DNA of 64,000 nt from UBA10518 sp022837185 (GTDB lineage: Bacteria > Desulfobacterota > Desulfobulbia > Desulfobulbales > Desulfobulbaceae), in NCBI GenBank assembly GCA_034007705.1, contig JAVEQK010000005.1, positions 69,725 to 133,724 of the forward strand, given 5' to 3'. A program made the position numbers and the translations under genes. The notes beneath the pieces are model-generated. The model worked only from the letters and a program-made list of their open reading frames with translations. It ran no database searches and was not told the DNA's origin. Positions 33,689-43,445 of the stretch are shown piece after piece; position 1 is the stretch's first letter, and the number at the start of each line of letters is the position of its first letter.

Positions 33689-35496
33689 CGGTTGCCGAAC
33701 TCCTCGGGGTACAATACCGGCAGCTGCGTTTCCAGGTACCTCAGAACTTCCCTCCCTTCACCGCAGTCCAGCACCTTTTCCGCCAGTTCCGTCAGACTGG
33801 TGGTCCGGGAAGACCGCAGCAGGCGTTTCACAAACGGAAGGGCCGAAGGCCGCATGCTCAATTCATCGAGACCAAGGCCGAGCAGAACCGGTACGGACAT
33901 GACATCTCCGGCCATCTCACCGCAGATCGCCACCTCGATGCCGTGGGCATGGCCGGCGTCGACCGTCTGTTTGATCATGCGCAGGACCGCCGGATGCAGC
34001 GGTTCATACATGGAGGCCACATACTCGTTGCCCCTGTCGATGGCCAGGGAGTATTGAATCATGTCATTGGTGCCGATACTGAAAAAATCGACCTCGCCGG
34101 CAAGGGAATCAGCCATGACCACGGCGCTCGGCACCTCCACCATGATGCCCACCTGGATGTCCGGGGAAAAGTGCCTCCCCTCAGCCGCCAGGCTCTTTTT
34201 GGCCAGATCCAGAATTTCCCTGACCCTTCGCCATTCATTGAGGGACGATATCATGGGAAAGAGGATCCTGAGGTTGCCATGGGCCGACGCCCGGAGCATG
34301 GCCCGCAGCTGGGCGATAAAAATTGCCGGTTCGCGCAGGAAATAGCGTGTCGAACGCAGACCGAGGGCGGGATTGCGCTCCAGGTCAAGCCGCAGGCCGC
34401 TGGTCGACAGGTGCCCGACGAACTTGTCTCCGCCCACATCGAGGGTGCGGATGGTCACCGGCTGGGGGTCAAGGGCCGCCAGCAGTTGCCTGTATGTCCC
34501 GTACATGGCCTCTTCGCCGGGCCTGGAAGGGCCGTGAAAATAATCGAATTCACTGCGAAACAGCCCGACGCCCTCGGCCCCGAAACGAATCACCGCGTCC
34601 AGTTCGGCCACCATTTCGATGTTGGCGGCCAGCCGTATCCTGTATCCGTCCCGGGTCTCGGGGCTGAGATGAATATAGAAGGCAACTTCGTCCGAAAATT
34701 CCCGGTGCTGCCGCTGATATTCCCGGTACTGCCTCTGCCGGTCCAGGGTGGGATTGAGATGGACCTGCCCCTTGAAGCCGTCCAGAATCACCGTTTCACC
34801 GGTGATGCATTGCCGTGTTACATGCTCCAGACCGACCACCGCAGGTATGCCCAGCGACCGGGCAACTATGGCGGTATGGGAAGTGATGCCGCCCTTCTCG
34901 GTCATGAACCCCAGTATATTCCGGGAACGCATGCGCAGGGTATCTTCCGGCGAGAAATCATGGGCAACCAGAATGACCGGTTCATCGATGTCCGCCAGGG
35001 GATCACTGCCGGTCCCCGATAATATGCCGAAAACCCGGTCTGCCACGTATTTGACATCGGCGTACCTCGCCTTGATATACGGATCGGCTATGGCTTCGAA
35101 CTTCTTCTTAATATTGCCCAGGGCCCTGGCCAGCGCCCATTCGGCATTTACCCCGTGCTCCCTGATCAGGTCAACCGTCCGCTCGACGATCATCCGGTCC
35201 TTGATCATAAGAATATGGCTGTCGATGATGGACAAGGCATCGGAGAGGTCTTCGGCGAACTGATCGCGCAGGCTGACCAGATCTTTCTCGGCCTTGTCCA
35301 CGGCCCGCCGGAACCGCTCAACCTCCTGCGGGACGTGCTCGGCCGGCAGGTGGGCCCAACCGGTGCTCCGGGTGCGGCGCCGGAGCACGAGGGCTTTTCC
35401 CTCGACTATTCCCGGGGATGCGGCAATTCCGTGCATGGTCAGCGGTTCTCTGCCACCCTCCCTGCTCCAGCTGGCTCCCGTCCCGGAAAAATTCAT
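33685..35496 (-). CDS. ptsI: Phosphoenolpyruvate-protein phosphotransferase (PTS enzyme I)
   Basis: The 603-residue enzyme takes phosphate from PEP to HPr. The phosphohistidine motif is GGITSHTAIVARSLGIPAVVG (middle), PEP-site motifs are GVGLFRSEFDYF and GTNDMIQYSLAIDRGNE, and the catalytic cysteine lies in AICGEMAGD. The ATG at 35496 overlaps the ptsH stop by 4 bases after GGGAAGGA. An internal ATG (MHGIAASPG) is an alternative. No sugar-specific EIIBC gene is nearby, so this is probably a regulatory PTS. Confidence 0.95.
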   Translation of the reverse strand: MNFSGTGASWSREGGREPLTMHGIAASPGIVEGKALVLRRRTRSTGWAHLPAEHVPQEVERFRRAVDKAEKDLVSLRDQFAEDLSDALSIIDSHILMIKDRMIVERTVDLIREHGVNAEWALARALGNIKKKFEAIADPYIKARYADVKYVADRVFGILSGTGSDPLADIDEPVILVAHDFSPEDTLRMRSRNILGFMTEKGGITSHTAIVARSLGIPAVVGLEHVTRQCITGETVILDGFKGQVHLNPTLDRQRQYREYQRQHREFSDEVAFYIHLSPETRDGYRIRLAANIEMVAELDAVIRFGAEGVGLFRSEFDYFHGPSRPGEEAMYGTYRQLLAALDPQPVTIRTLDVGGDKFVGHLSTSGLRLDLERNPALGLRSTRYFLREPAIFIAQLRAMLRASAHGNLRILFPMISSLNEWRRVREILDLAKKSLAAEGRHFSPDIQVGIMVEVPSAVVMADSLAGEVDFFSIGTNDMIQYSLAIDRGNEYVASMYEPLHPAVLRMIKQTVDAGHAHGIEVAICGEMAGDVMSVPVLLGLGLDELSMRPSALPFVKRLLRSSRTTSLTELAEKVLDCGEGREVLRYLETQLPVLYPEEFGNR

Positions 35497-35768
35497 ACTT
35501 CCTTCCCGGCGGCAAACAGTTTCTCGACGGCCGCGAGGGCTTTGGCCGCTTTCCTGTCTTCGCCTTCAATTCTGATGGTTAACCGGGTCCCGTATGCAAT
35601 GGCCATGCTCAACACCTCAAGGATGGAGGAACAGTCAGTGGCGGCGCCGTCGTGGATGATCCGCAGGACCACCCTCTTCCTGGCGGCAATCTGCGCAAGT
35701 GCCGCGGCAACTCGCCCATGGATGCCGTGCCGGTCGTGGACGACGACGTCTTTTTCCAGAACGGTCAT
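35493..35768 (-). CDS. ptsH: HPr phosphocarrier protein
   Basis: The 91-residue HPr has the active histidine H17 in HGIHGRVAAAL. The usual HARPA is changed to HGRVA, but His and Arg are kept. A serine stands at the regulatory site (DCSSILEVLSMA), the possible target of HPr kinase. ATG 35768 overlaps the stop of the upstream gene by 4 bases; a much longer frame upstream is just the open alternative frame. It is followed, with 4-base overlap, by ptsI. Confidence 0.92.
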   Translation of the reverse strand: MTVLEKDVVVHDRHGIHGRVAAALAQIAARKRVVLRIIHDGAATDCSSILEVLSMAIAYGTRLTIRIEGEDRKAAKALAAVEKLFAAGKEV

Positions 35769-36139
35769 TTCAAACGCCGGAACGGCTTCGCCGCCGCGGA
35801 GGCCTCTTTCCGGCCTGCCTGCTCCCGGTCTCCCTCGGAAGAGGCGCCGATTCGGACTGCCTGCAGAAACCGCTCTTCGCCCCCCATGGTAAAAATCTCC
35901 CTGCCGGTAAACTGCGGCTCCCGCAAGGTCCACACCGTTTCCCGGGGGGGGACGGTCAGCAGATGCATATGCACGTTCCACCACCTGTCCTTGCGCCCCG
36001 GATCAGGCTCAATTGCCTGGACCAGGGCATAAACGAGCAGGCGGGGATTGTCGGCCGCGATCAGGACCACATCGCCCGGAACAGTGGTCTCCTTGAAGGC
36101 GACGACTTTTCTCAGCTCATCCACGAGTTTCTGCAGCAT
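35765..36139 (-). CDS. Conserved-looking protein of unknown function in the PTS operon
   Basis: The 124-residue product has no recognised domain. It starts MLQKLVDELRKVVAFKETTVPGDVVLIAA, a mixed alpha/beta composition without a signal peptide or membrane helix. It has a WWNVHMHLLTVPPRETVWTL segment and a charged C-terminus (GDREQAGRKEASAAAKPFRRLK). It lies between a large exported protein (5-base gap) and ptsH (4-base overlap), so it is certainly part of the transcript. It may be a partner or regulator of the phosphorelay; this is a guess from position. Confidence 0.7.
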   Translation of the reverse strand: MLQKLVDELRKVVAFKETTVPGDVVLIAADNPRLLVYALVQAIEPDPGRKDRWWNVHMHLLTVPPRETVWTLREPQFTGREIFTMGGEERFLQAVRIGASSEGDREQAGRKEASAAAKPFRRLK

Positions 36140-36144
36140 GGCGG

Positions 36145-37890
36145 CTACATCCTTTCCTGCTCATCAACCAGCAGGGTTGCTTCGATCACGACTTCCTCCC
36201 GTCCGGAAAACAAACGGGCGCTCACGGCACTGTACATTTTCAACCCCTCAAGGATGGGCAGGACGACCTGGTCAATGACAACCCTGCTTTCGCTTCCCTG
36301 GCTCCGGCCGCTCATTGAAAGCAGGGTGCCGGACCAGGCGGCGAATCCCTTGACGGTTTCCATGAACTCGGCATTGCGGACAAAAACCGTCAGGTTGTTC
36401 GGCTCCGCCAGGCCGACATCCACCTTTCTGAACAGCGGGTCCCTGGTCAGGAGTTCGTGGCTGCCGCCAAGCACGGACTCGATCTGTTCGCGGCTGTCGG
36501 CGAAAACAAAAAACCGCCCATCCAGGGCAAAGGAAGGCTGAATCAGGCCTCCGGCAAGCTGGAGGGAGGAAACGCTCGTGCCGTTGACGGCAGAGGTCTG
36601 CACGGGCTGGCCCGCCAGGAGATCGTCCATCAGTTGGGCGACTTTGTCCGGGGCGGAGACCTCCAGACGAAAACACATTCGCGGAATGGGCAGGAGTCCC
36701 CCTCCCCGCAATCTGGCGACGTTGATGCTGGCCTGTCCGCTGAAGAGGGACAAAAAGGCGTCCAGGGAAATGTTGCCCCGGGCCAGCAGCCATTCCTCAA
36801 AACGGCCCAGCGGGCCATCCTGGTTGCGCAGACCGCCCCCTTCAAGGGCAAGGGAGATGGTATGGGGATCAAGCATATTTGTCCAGAAATAAGCCGACAG
36901 ATCTGCCGGAACCTCCCCGACAACGGCATTGACGGCCGGAGGGGGGAGCCGCAGCCGGCTCCCTGCAGCCGGCAGGATTTCCGGGGCAAAACGGAGGACA
37001 CCACCATAGTGCATTTTCCGTGTACCGGGAAACCCCGGACGGCGGTACAATGCCAGGCTGCCGAAAGGCACCGCGTATCCCGGCTGCACCGCGGGAAGCA
37101 ATGGCGGCCGGTCCGTGCCGGCCTGGACCTCGGCCAGCCGCGGATCATGCTGTTTCTTGACATTCAGGTACAGAAACTGATCATCTCCGCCGTCGGGCAG
37201 CCGGCGCAGGGAGATGAATTCCGGATTCATGTCCAGCCCTCCCGTCCCCCCGGTCAGGCTGTTCATTGACATGTCAAGACAGGCCATGACCGCGTCGGGG
37301 GACAGCGCCGCGACAATATAGCCGTCGCTGACCGCCAGGGAAACCGTCACCTCCTCACTCAGGGCAAATGACCGTATTTCCTTGCCCAGATGGGTTCGGG
37401 ACATGGAGCGGTATTCCCGCACAAACGGCGCGGACAGGATATTGAGCACGGCCGCCCGGTGGCGCGGCAGGGCAATGAGGACCAGGGAGTCAAGAAGGTC
37501 CGGGCCGGCTTGGGCATCCGCAACCTTCGCCCGCGGCGGCAGAAGGGCGACGACGAGCCGGCGGCCGAACAATTCGCGGACCTCGGCACTGTTGGCAGCC
37601 GCCCTGATCCTCTCCAGGCGGAGGGTAAAATCGGCGATATCGTCTGCGGAACTGCCGAGCGCGGCCAGCACATCAGGCCACCTGACCGAATCAATCTGCC
37701 GGCCGAGACGGGAGCCGGAGAAGTTCCGGAACTGTTCCGGGGGGTTCTTGATGTCAATGAAGGCAATGGTGTTCTCCGGCAGAAAACGGGCGGGATCCAT
37801 CACGCTCTTCGGACGGTCCGTCAGCAGGAAGAGAGCACTTCCGGCCAGCAGCAGAAACAGCACAAAGAGAAGGAAGCGCCTGCCGGTCAT
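36145..37890 (-). CDS. Large exported or membrane-anchored protein of unknown function
   Basis: The 581-residue protein starts with an N-terminal signal/anchor helix (about 4-24, RRFLLFVLFLLLAGSALFLLT). The remainder is extracytoplasmic, beginning VMDPARFLPENTIAFIDIKNPPEQF, which recalls DUF3352-like exported proteins, but I am not certain. There are no cysteine clusters or repeats. Its ATG directly abuts the stop codon of the hybrid sensor kinase gene, so the two are likely co-made. Confidence 0.7.
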   Translation of the reverse strand: MTGRRFLLFVLFLLLAGSALFLLTDRPKSVMDPARFLPENTIAFIDIKNPPEQFRNFSGSRLGRQIDSVRWPDVLAALGSSADDIADFTLRLERIRAAANSAEVRELFGRRLVVALLPPRAKVADAQAGPDLLDSLVLIALPRHRAAVLNILSAPFVREYRSMSRTHLGKEIRSFALSEEVTVSLAVSDGYIVAALSPDAVMACLDMSMNSLTGGTGGLDMNPEFISLRRLPDGGDDQFLYLNVKKQHDPRLAEVQAGTDRPPLLPAVQPGYAVPFGSLALYRRPGFPGTRKMHYGGVLRFAPEILPAAGSRLRLPPPAVNAVVGEVPADLSAYFWTNMLDPHTISLALEGGGLRNQDGPLGRFEEWLLARGNISLDAFLSLFSGQASINVARLRGGGLLPIPRMCFRLEVSAPDKVAQLMDDLLAGQPVQTSAVNGTSVSSLQLAGGLIQPSFALDGRFFVFADSREQIESVLGGSHELLTRDPLFRKVDVGLAEPNNLTVFVRNAEFMETVKGFAAWSGTLLSMSGRSQGSESRVVIDQVVLPILEGLKMYSAVSARLFSGREEVVIEATLLVDEQERM

Positions 37891-40617
37891 CTATCCCTCC
37901 TCCCCCTGACGCGGGGAGGATGATGCCTGCGGCAGATGCCTGTACAGCATGCCGACAAGGACCGACCGCTCGATCGGCTTGGCGATATAATCATCCATTC
38001 CCTCGCTGATGCACTTTTCCCGGTCTCCCTTCATGACGCAGGCGGTCATGGCGATGATCGGCACATGCCCTCCCCGCCGCCGCTCCTCTTCCCTGATGAG
38101 GGCGGCCGCTTCGTGGCCGTCCATTTCCGGCATCTGGACATCCATGAATATACAGTCAAACCGACCCTGGCGCCAGGCCCGCACCGCATCGGATCCGTTG
38201 GCAACCGTCGTCACCTGCAGTCCGGCCTGCTCCAGCAGGGAGCGGGCCAGCGTTCTACTGATAAAATCGTCCTCGGCCAGCAGTACCTGACCGGTAAAGG
38301 ATACCCCGGGCGGAGGCAGTTCGGCAACAGGTTCTTCCCGTTCCGGGCTCGGTTCCTGACTGTGCCCCTTTGCAAACGACAGCACGAACCAGAAGCGTGA
38401 TCCCCGGCCGGGCTCACTCTCCAGGTGAATATCGGCGCCCAACTGCTGAATAATGCGGCGCGATATTGACAGACCGAGGCCCGTACCCCCGTACTTTCTG
38501 GAATGCGACGAATCGGCCTGGGTAAACGCTTCAAAAACAGCCCCCTGCTTGTCCCGATCAATGCCTATGCCTGTATCGATCACCTCGAACATGATTGTCG
38601 CCGTATCCGGATCAGCGGCCTGCACCCGGCTTGCGCGCACGATTATGCTCCCCCGGTCGGTAAATTTGATGCCGTTGCCCACCAGGTTCATCATGACCTG
38701 GGCCAAGCGGGTTTCATCGCCCATGAGGGTTTTCGGGATGGTTTCATCAACGGCCGTCTGGAGAACTATTCCCTTGTCGGCCGCCTGCAGGGAGAAACTG
38801 TTGACCACTTCGTTCATCAGGTCACGCAGGGAAAAGGGATTGTTCTCAAAGGCCAGCGCTTCGCTTTCATTCTTTGAAAAATCAAGAATGTCATTGATAA
38901 CCTTCATCAGCCGGCGGGCCGAAGTGTGGATCAGTTCAAGCTTCTTGTGCCGGGCCGGGTCGGTCTCCCGGTCCAGGAGGAATTCGGCGATGCCGATGAT
39001 ACCGTTCATCGGAGTCCTGATTTCATGGCTCATGTTGGCCAGAAACTCACTCTTGGCCCGGCTGGCGGCTTCAGCGGCCTCCTTGGCCTTCTCCAGTTCC
39101 CTGGCCGCCTTTTTGCGCTCCCGGATGTCCTCAATGACCCAGACCACCCCCCTGGACAGATCGGAGGGCAGTATCGCCCTGCCGCTGAGGGAGCAGGGAA
39201 CCAGTGTTCCGTCCTTCCGGCGCAGGTACTGCTCCACATGTTCGATGTCCCGCTGGGCCAGCTGCCGGGCGTACCGGTGAATAAAGGTGCGGAAGGAATG
39301 GTTGCCGGGGAAGAACATCATGGCATTTTGGCCTATCATTTCCTGCGCCGGGTAACCGAGGATGGAGCACATGGTCTGATTGACGCTGGTGATGATCCCG
39401 TCGCGCACCAGGACGATGCCGACCAGGCTGGCCTCGAGGATCGTTTCCAGTTCGAGCTGCGTCGTCTGCCGCGACTCCTCCACCTTCCGGCTGCGTTCCT
39501 GACCGAGGCGGACCACCTCGACAAGCATCTCTTCCCGGTAGGTGAAAAGAAAGCCCAGGACAACCATGCATCCGCAGAAAATGACGAAAGCAGCGGTTGC
39601 CAGGACCGTGACAACGGGAAACGGGACATGCTGCAGCGAGACGATCCGCCACCCGGACATTTCAATCGGTTCAAAATGAACGAGATATCTCCTGCCGTTT
39701 TCATGAACAATGTTTCCGTCAAGATAAAAGGGCATGGGATCGAGCGGTTCATCGCTGAACTGCCGGCTCAAGATCAGCTGCGCCTTCCGCGACTCCGTCA
39801 GCGGCAGAGCCGCCTTGTAGAGCCATTCCTGCCGGGTGGCTGAAAAGACGATTCCGTCCGGGGAGAGAAGCAGGGCTTCATCCGTGATATAGTTGCTGAA
39901 ATATTTTTCAACAAAATCCATGGGAACCTTTATGACGGCGGCGCCGATGAAGGTTCCCGAACCAGGGTCCCGAACGGGGGCGCTGAAATACAGACCCCTG
40001 TCCCCGGTCGTGACGCCGATCGCCGCATACCGGGCATCCCTGCCCCCGCTGGGTTCGGTGAAATAGGGCCTGAATTTATAATTGTTGCCGGTCAGGGTTT
40101 TTCCGTCATCATATGGGGAGCAGCCGACAACGGTGCCTTCCCCGTCCATGACGTAGACAATGGAAACCCCGAGCAGGCCCTGGACCATGACCAGCTCGCT
40201 GACCAGGTTTTCATTGTCGGGCGGCTGCCGCCCCGTCAGGACGGCGTGGACATGCTTTGATCCGGCCAGGAAATGAACGGCATCGGTAAAATGATGGAGA
40301 ACGAAGGCGTTGATTTCAAAGACGAGATCCCTGGTGGTGGCCTTCTGCTTCGCATGGTTGAGGAAGCGGATGAAAAAATCGGTGCTGAAGGCGGCGACGG
40401 CGGCGGCAATGAGGGTAATCAACACTGTCGCCGCTATCCTTTTCCGCAGGGTGCGGTTGCGCTCGACCCGGTCTTTTCTGCCTGAAAAGGGATTGAAAAA
40501 ACGGCCCGGCATGCCGCTTCCGGCCGCCGGCTGTTTGTCAGTCTGCTGGTTCATGACATGCGCGGGTGTTTCTCCATCCGTTCCGCTGTCCGGTTGGGGC
40601 CGAACCGCCTGTTTCAT
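37891..40617 (-). CDS. Hybrid sensor histidine kinase (Cache-type sensor, PAS, HisKA, HATPase, receiver)
   Basis: In this 908-residue membrane kinase, a first helix (about 61-79) and a second (near 330-355, VLATAAFVIFCGCMVVLGFLF) flank an extracytoplasmic domain of dCache type (for example TGDRGLYFSAPVRDPGSGTFIGA). A PAS domain (about 390-500) follows. HisKA has the phospho-site FLANMSHEIRTPMNG (near 535). HATPase N and G boxes are GNGIKFTDRGS and GTGLGLSIS. The C-terminal receiver holds IFMDVQMPEMDG and a conserved TKPIE-like AKPIE lysine. There is no Hpt domain; phosphate may pass to a separate Hpt protein. It is followed without gap by the unknown exported protein and the PTS genes. Confidence 0.92.
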   Translation of the reverse strand: MKQAVRPQPDSGTDGETPAHVMNQQTDKQPAAGSGMPGRFFNPFSGRKDRVERNRTLRKRIAATVLITLIAAAVAAFSTDFFIRFLNHAKQKATTRDLVFEINAFVLHHFTDAVHFLAGSKHVHAVLTGRQPPDNENLVSELVMVQGLLGVSIVYVMDGEGTVVGCSPYDDGKTLTGNNYKFRPYFTEPSGGRDARYAAIGVTTGDRGLYFSAPVRDPGSGTFIGAAVIKVPMDFVEKYFSNYITDEALLLSPDGIVFSATRQEWLYKAALPLTESRKAQLILSRQFSDEPLDPMPFYLDGNIVHENGRRYLVHFEPIEMSGWRIVSLQHVPFPVVTVLATAAFVIFCGCMVVLGFLFTYREEMLVEVVRLGQERSRKVEESRQTTQLELETILEASLVGIVLVRDGIITSVNQTMCSILGYPAQEMIGQNAMMFFPGNHSFRTFIHRYARQLAQRDIEHVEQYLRRKDGTLVPCSLSGRAILPSDLSRGVVWVIEDIRERKKAARELEKAKEAAEAASRAKSEFLANMSHEIRTPMNGIIGIAEFLLDRETDPARHKKLELIHTSARRLMKVINDILDFSKNESEALAFENNPFSLRDLMNEVVNSFSLQAADKGIVLQTAVDETIPKTLMGDETRLAQVMMNLVGNGIKFTDRGSIIVRASRVQAADPDTATIMFEVIDTGIGIDRDKQGAVFEAFTQADSSHSRKYGGTGLGLSISRRIIQQLGADIHLESEPGRGSRFWFVLSFAKGHSQEPSPEREEPVAELPPPGVSFTGQVLLAEDDFISRTLARSLLEQAGLQVTTVANGSDAVRAWRQGRFDCIFMDVQMPEMDGHEAAALIREEERRRGGHVPIIAMTACVMKGDREKCISEGMDDYIAKPIERSVLVGMLYRHLPQASSSPRQGEEG

Positions 40618-40632
40618 GGCCGGGACAGGAAC

Positions 40633-42273
40633 TCAGACCGGACATATCAGCTTGCCGAGTTTTTCCGTGAGCTTCATGTTTTCCGTGTAATCGACCGGGA
40701 CGTCGATGACGGCGACGGAATCATCGGCGAAGGCCTGCCGCAGGACAGGCTGCAGTTCCGCAGCCTTCCCCACCCTGTATCCTCTGGCCCCGAATGACTC
40801 GGCATAGCGGACAAAATCGGGATTGGCGAATCGAACATGACCGCTGCGGCCGAAGCGGCGTTCCTGGTGCCACTTGATGAGCCCGTATCCCTGATCGTTC
40901 CATATCATGATGACGACGGGAAGCCGACAGCGCACCGCGGTTTCGATCTCCTGGGAATTCATCATGAATCCGCCGTCGCCGGTTATGGTCAGCACCCTGC
41001 GCCGGGGATGAACAAGCTTTGCCGCTATGGCGCCAGGGACCCCGATCCCCATGGCGGCGAAGCCGTTGGAAATAAGGCAGGTGTTCGGCCGCTCGCATCC
41101 ATAGAGGCGGGCAAGCCAGACTTTATGAGCCCCGACGTCGACAAGGAGAATGTCCTCCTCCCCCATTACCGTCCTGACGTCGTTGATGATCCGCTGGGGC
41201 TTGAGGGGGAAGCCGTCGTCGTCCCGGTACTGCCGCAGCTCATTGTCAATGAGTTCGCGCAGCGCGAAGGTGCTGACCGTTTTGTCCCGCACGGTTCGTT
41301 CGGCAATGCGGTCAAGCGAGGAGGAAATATCACCGATGACCCCTACTTCGAGAATGTAGCGGGAATCGACTTCGGCGTACATCTGGTCGATATGGACAAT
41401 TTTCTTGTCCCCGCGGGGATGCCAGAGATAGGGATGATATTCGACCATGTCGAAACCGACGCAGATGACAACATCGGCCCGGTCAAAGCCGCAGGCAACG
41501 TAATCGTGCGCCTGCAGCCCGATGGCGCCGAGGCAGAGGGGATGGGAAGACGGAACGGCGCCCTTGGCCATGAAGGTGGTTGCCACGGGGATACCGAGAT
41601 GCTCAGCGAAATTGAGCAGGGCCCCGCCGGCATTGGCCCGGACAACGCCGTTTCCCGCCAGGATAATGGGAAATTCGGCTTCCGCGATAACGCGGGAGGC
41701 CCTTTCGACCTTGAGGGGCGACGGCTGCGGCGGCAGCGGTCCCTGGACCTTGAGCGGGACCGAATCATCCCCCACCTGTGCGGCGGCGATATTTTCGGGA
41801 AAACTGATGAAGGAGCCGCCGGGTTTTTCTGCCTGGGCGACCTTGAAGGCCTTGCGGACGATCTCGGGAACAATCTCCGGTTCGAGAATGGCAACACTGT
41901 ATTTGGCCACCGGGCTGAACAGGTTGACCAGGTTCAGCACCTGGTGGCTTTCCTTGTGCATCCGGGTGGTGGCCCCCTGCCCGGCCAGGGCGACGATGGG
42001 GGCGCGATCCATGTTGGCATCGGCGAAACCGGTCATGAGATTGGTGGCCCCCGGTCCCAGGGTGGACAGGCAGACGCCCGCCCGTCCGGTCAGGCGCCCG
42101 TAGACATCGGCCATAAAGGCCGCCCCCTGCTCATGCCGGACGGTGATGAACTTGATGGGGCTGTCCAGCAGGGCGTCGACAACATGGAGATTTTCCTCGC
42201 CCGGCAGACCGAAAATGTACTCCACCCCTTCGTTTTCGAGGCACCGGACAAGAAGCTGCGCGGCGGTGGGCAT
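40633..42273 (-). CDS. Thiamine-diphosphate-dependent enzyme, acetolactate synthase-like
   Basis: ATG 42273 follows a strong GGAGG at 7 bases and gives 546 residues; the longer frame is rejected. Three domains are clear: the N-terminal PYR domain (EYIFGLPGEENLHVVDAL; RHEQGAAFMADVYGRLTG with catalytic Glu nearby), a central domain (ILAGNGVVRANAGG) and the PP domain with the ThDP/Mg motif GDGGFMMNSQEIETAVR. It is most like catabolic acetolactate synthase (AlsS); no regulatory ilvN/H gene is near. Other ThDP enzymes (oxalyl-CoA, sulfopyruvate-type) share this layout, so substrate is open. Confidence 0.85.
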   Translation of the reverse strand: MPTAAQLLVRCLENEGVEYIFGLPGEENLHVVDALLDSPIKFITVRHEQGAAFMADVYGRLTGRAGVCLSTLGPGATNLMTGFADANMDRAPIVALAGQGATTRMHKESHQVLNLVNLFSPVAKYSVAILEPEIVPEIVRKAFKVAQAEKPGGSFISFPENIAAAQVGDDSVPLKVQGPLPPQPSPLKVERASRVIAEAEFPIILAGNGVVRANAGGALLNFAEHLGIPVATTFMAKGAVPSSHPLCLGAIGLQAHDYVACGFDRADVVICVGFDMVEYHPYLWHPRGDKKIVHIDQMYAEVDSRYILEVGVIGDISSSLDRIAERTVRDKTVSTFALRELIDNELRQYRDDDGFPLKPQRIINDVRTVMGEEDILLVDVGAHKVWLARLYGCERPNTCLISNGFAAMGIGVPGAIAAKLVHPRRRVLTITGDGGFMMNSQEIETAVRCRLPVVIMIWNDQGYGLIKWHQERRFGRSGHVRFANPDFVRYAESFGARGYRVGKAAELQPVLRQAFADDSVAVIDVPVDYTENMKLTEKLGKLICPV

Positions 42274-42429
42274 ACTGAAACCTCCAGGAGAAGGAGCGCG
42301 GGAATGTTCTCCCGCACCATTGATTGCCGTCAACAGTATACCATTGATCGGAGGGAAAAGCATCACGACAGGCCCGGGTGCCGTGCATTCGCTGCCGCCG
42401 GGACCTGGACGGCAGCGAGCGGTCTCATC

Positions 42430-42993
42430 TTACAGACCGTCTTCCATCCGTCCGCGGGGCGCGTCCGCGGGCCCGGCCTGCAGGGCGGCGGCAAACTGCC
42501 GGCCGTAATCCGCGGCGGCAACAAAGCTCAGCAGGATGGCCAGCAGGAGAACGGCTTGGATGCCGGCGCCGCCCAACGATGCCAGCATCAGCAACAGGAA
42601 TTGCCCGCCTGTCGCCGCCTTGCCGGACAACCGGGAATTCATCTTCCTGAACGAGGCCCACGCGCCGCTCCATGCCGCGTAGGCAGCGATCGCCGCCACC
42701 GTCAGGTCCCGGGCGACGACGGCCGGTATCCACCAGGGAGAAAAAATCCCGGCGGCAACAAATGTCAGCAGGGCGGAGAGAACGAAGACCTTATCCGCCA
42801 CGGCGTCAAGCAGGCCCCCCTGCCAGGTCTCCATCTTCCAGCGCCGGGCAATCCAGCCGTCAAGAAAATCGCTCCCTCCCCCGCCGAGGACGATCCAGAA
42901 CCAGCAGCGCTCCGGGCTGAAGGGGAGCAGCAGGGCCAGTGTCAGCCGCAGCAGGGACAACAGGTTGGGAATATGACGGAAAAAGGAGCGCAT
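42430..42993 (-). CDS. CDP-alcohol phosphatidyltransferase family membrane protein
   Basis: The 187-residue protein, from ATG 42993, starts RSFFRHIPNLLSLLRLTLALLLP. It has the diagnostic motif DGWIARRWKMETWQGGLLDAVADK, which fits D-G-x2-A-R-x8-G-x3-D-x3-D. Several membrane helices follow. It may be a phosphatidylglycerophosphate synthase or a related CDP-alcohol transferase; the head group cannot be told. A TTG start 9 bases upstream is possible. It is 156 bases upstream of the acetolactate-synthase-like gene. Confidence 0.85.
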   Translation of the reverse strand: MRSFFRHIPNLLSLLRLTLALLLPFSPERCWFWIVLGGGGSDFLDGWIARRWKMETWQGGLLDAVADKVFVLSALLTFVAAGIFSPWWIPAVVARDLTVAAIAAYAAWSGAWASFRKMNSRLSGKAATGGQFLLLMLASLGGAGIQAVLLLAILLSFVAAADYGRQFAAALQAGPADAPRGRMEDGL

Positions 42994-43445
42994 GGTCTGC
43001 AATCAGAAAAATGGTCGAGCGGGTCTGCTCAGTTTCCCCTGGTCTTGATTTCCGCCTGCAGCGGCCCGTCGACAGCTGTGTGCGCCGCTCCGGGATCAGG
43101 GCGTGTCGATTTCGACCGCGATCCCGATACCGGTTTGCAAGAGACGTTCAGGACAATAATCATACCATGGATTTGAGAAAAGAGAACGGGACAAAACCGC
43201 CGCGTGCTCACCGGCTGCACGGAGAGGGCCGTTTGCCCGCATGAATGCAGGAAAAAAACCACCCTTCTCCCGCATCAATAAGGGGAGAAAAAAATTCATG
43301 AAAAATTTTACTTTTATTTTCTATTTGATACAATACGGCAGTTTGATTTTATCAAATAATTCTATAAGATAGATTCATTATATTTGCTCCGGACAAAAAC
43401 CGGGTCAAACAGATCGCATCCATCACATTACGATTACGAGGAATT
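42994..43445. other. 452-base intergenic region upstream of the chemosensory cluster
   Basis: The left part is GC-rich and holds no gene. The right 150 bases are strongly AT-rich and contain a TTCTCCC/GGGAGAA hairpin (43264-43289) and a TTTGATA/TATCAAA inverted repeat (43324-43356) just before the MCP gene. This is likely the cluster's regulatory region. Confidence 0.6.
43343..43370 (+). promoter_or_regulatory. Candidate promoter for the chemosensory cluster
   Basis: TTGATT (43343-43348) and TAAGAT (43365-43370) with 16-base spacing, in AT-rich DNA about 75 bases before the MCP start. No flagellar sigma-28 motif was apparent. Confidence 0.35.

Noticed and set aside
40837..43176. 779-codon open frame on the plus strand across the ThDP enzyme and CDP-alcohol gene
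   Set aside because: It crosses two well-supported genes and an intergenic gap and has low-complexity composition; a shadow.
43264..43289. Rho-independent terminator before the MCP gene
   Set aside because: The hairpin is followed on the plus strand by A, not T; on the minus strand the T run is six bases away and no minus-strand gene lies upstream.
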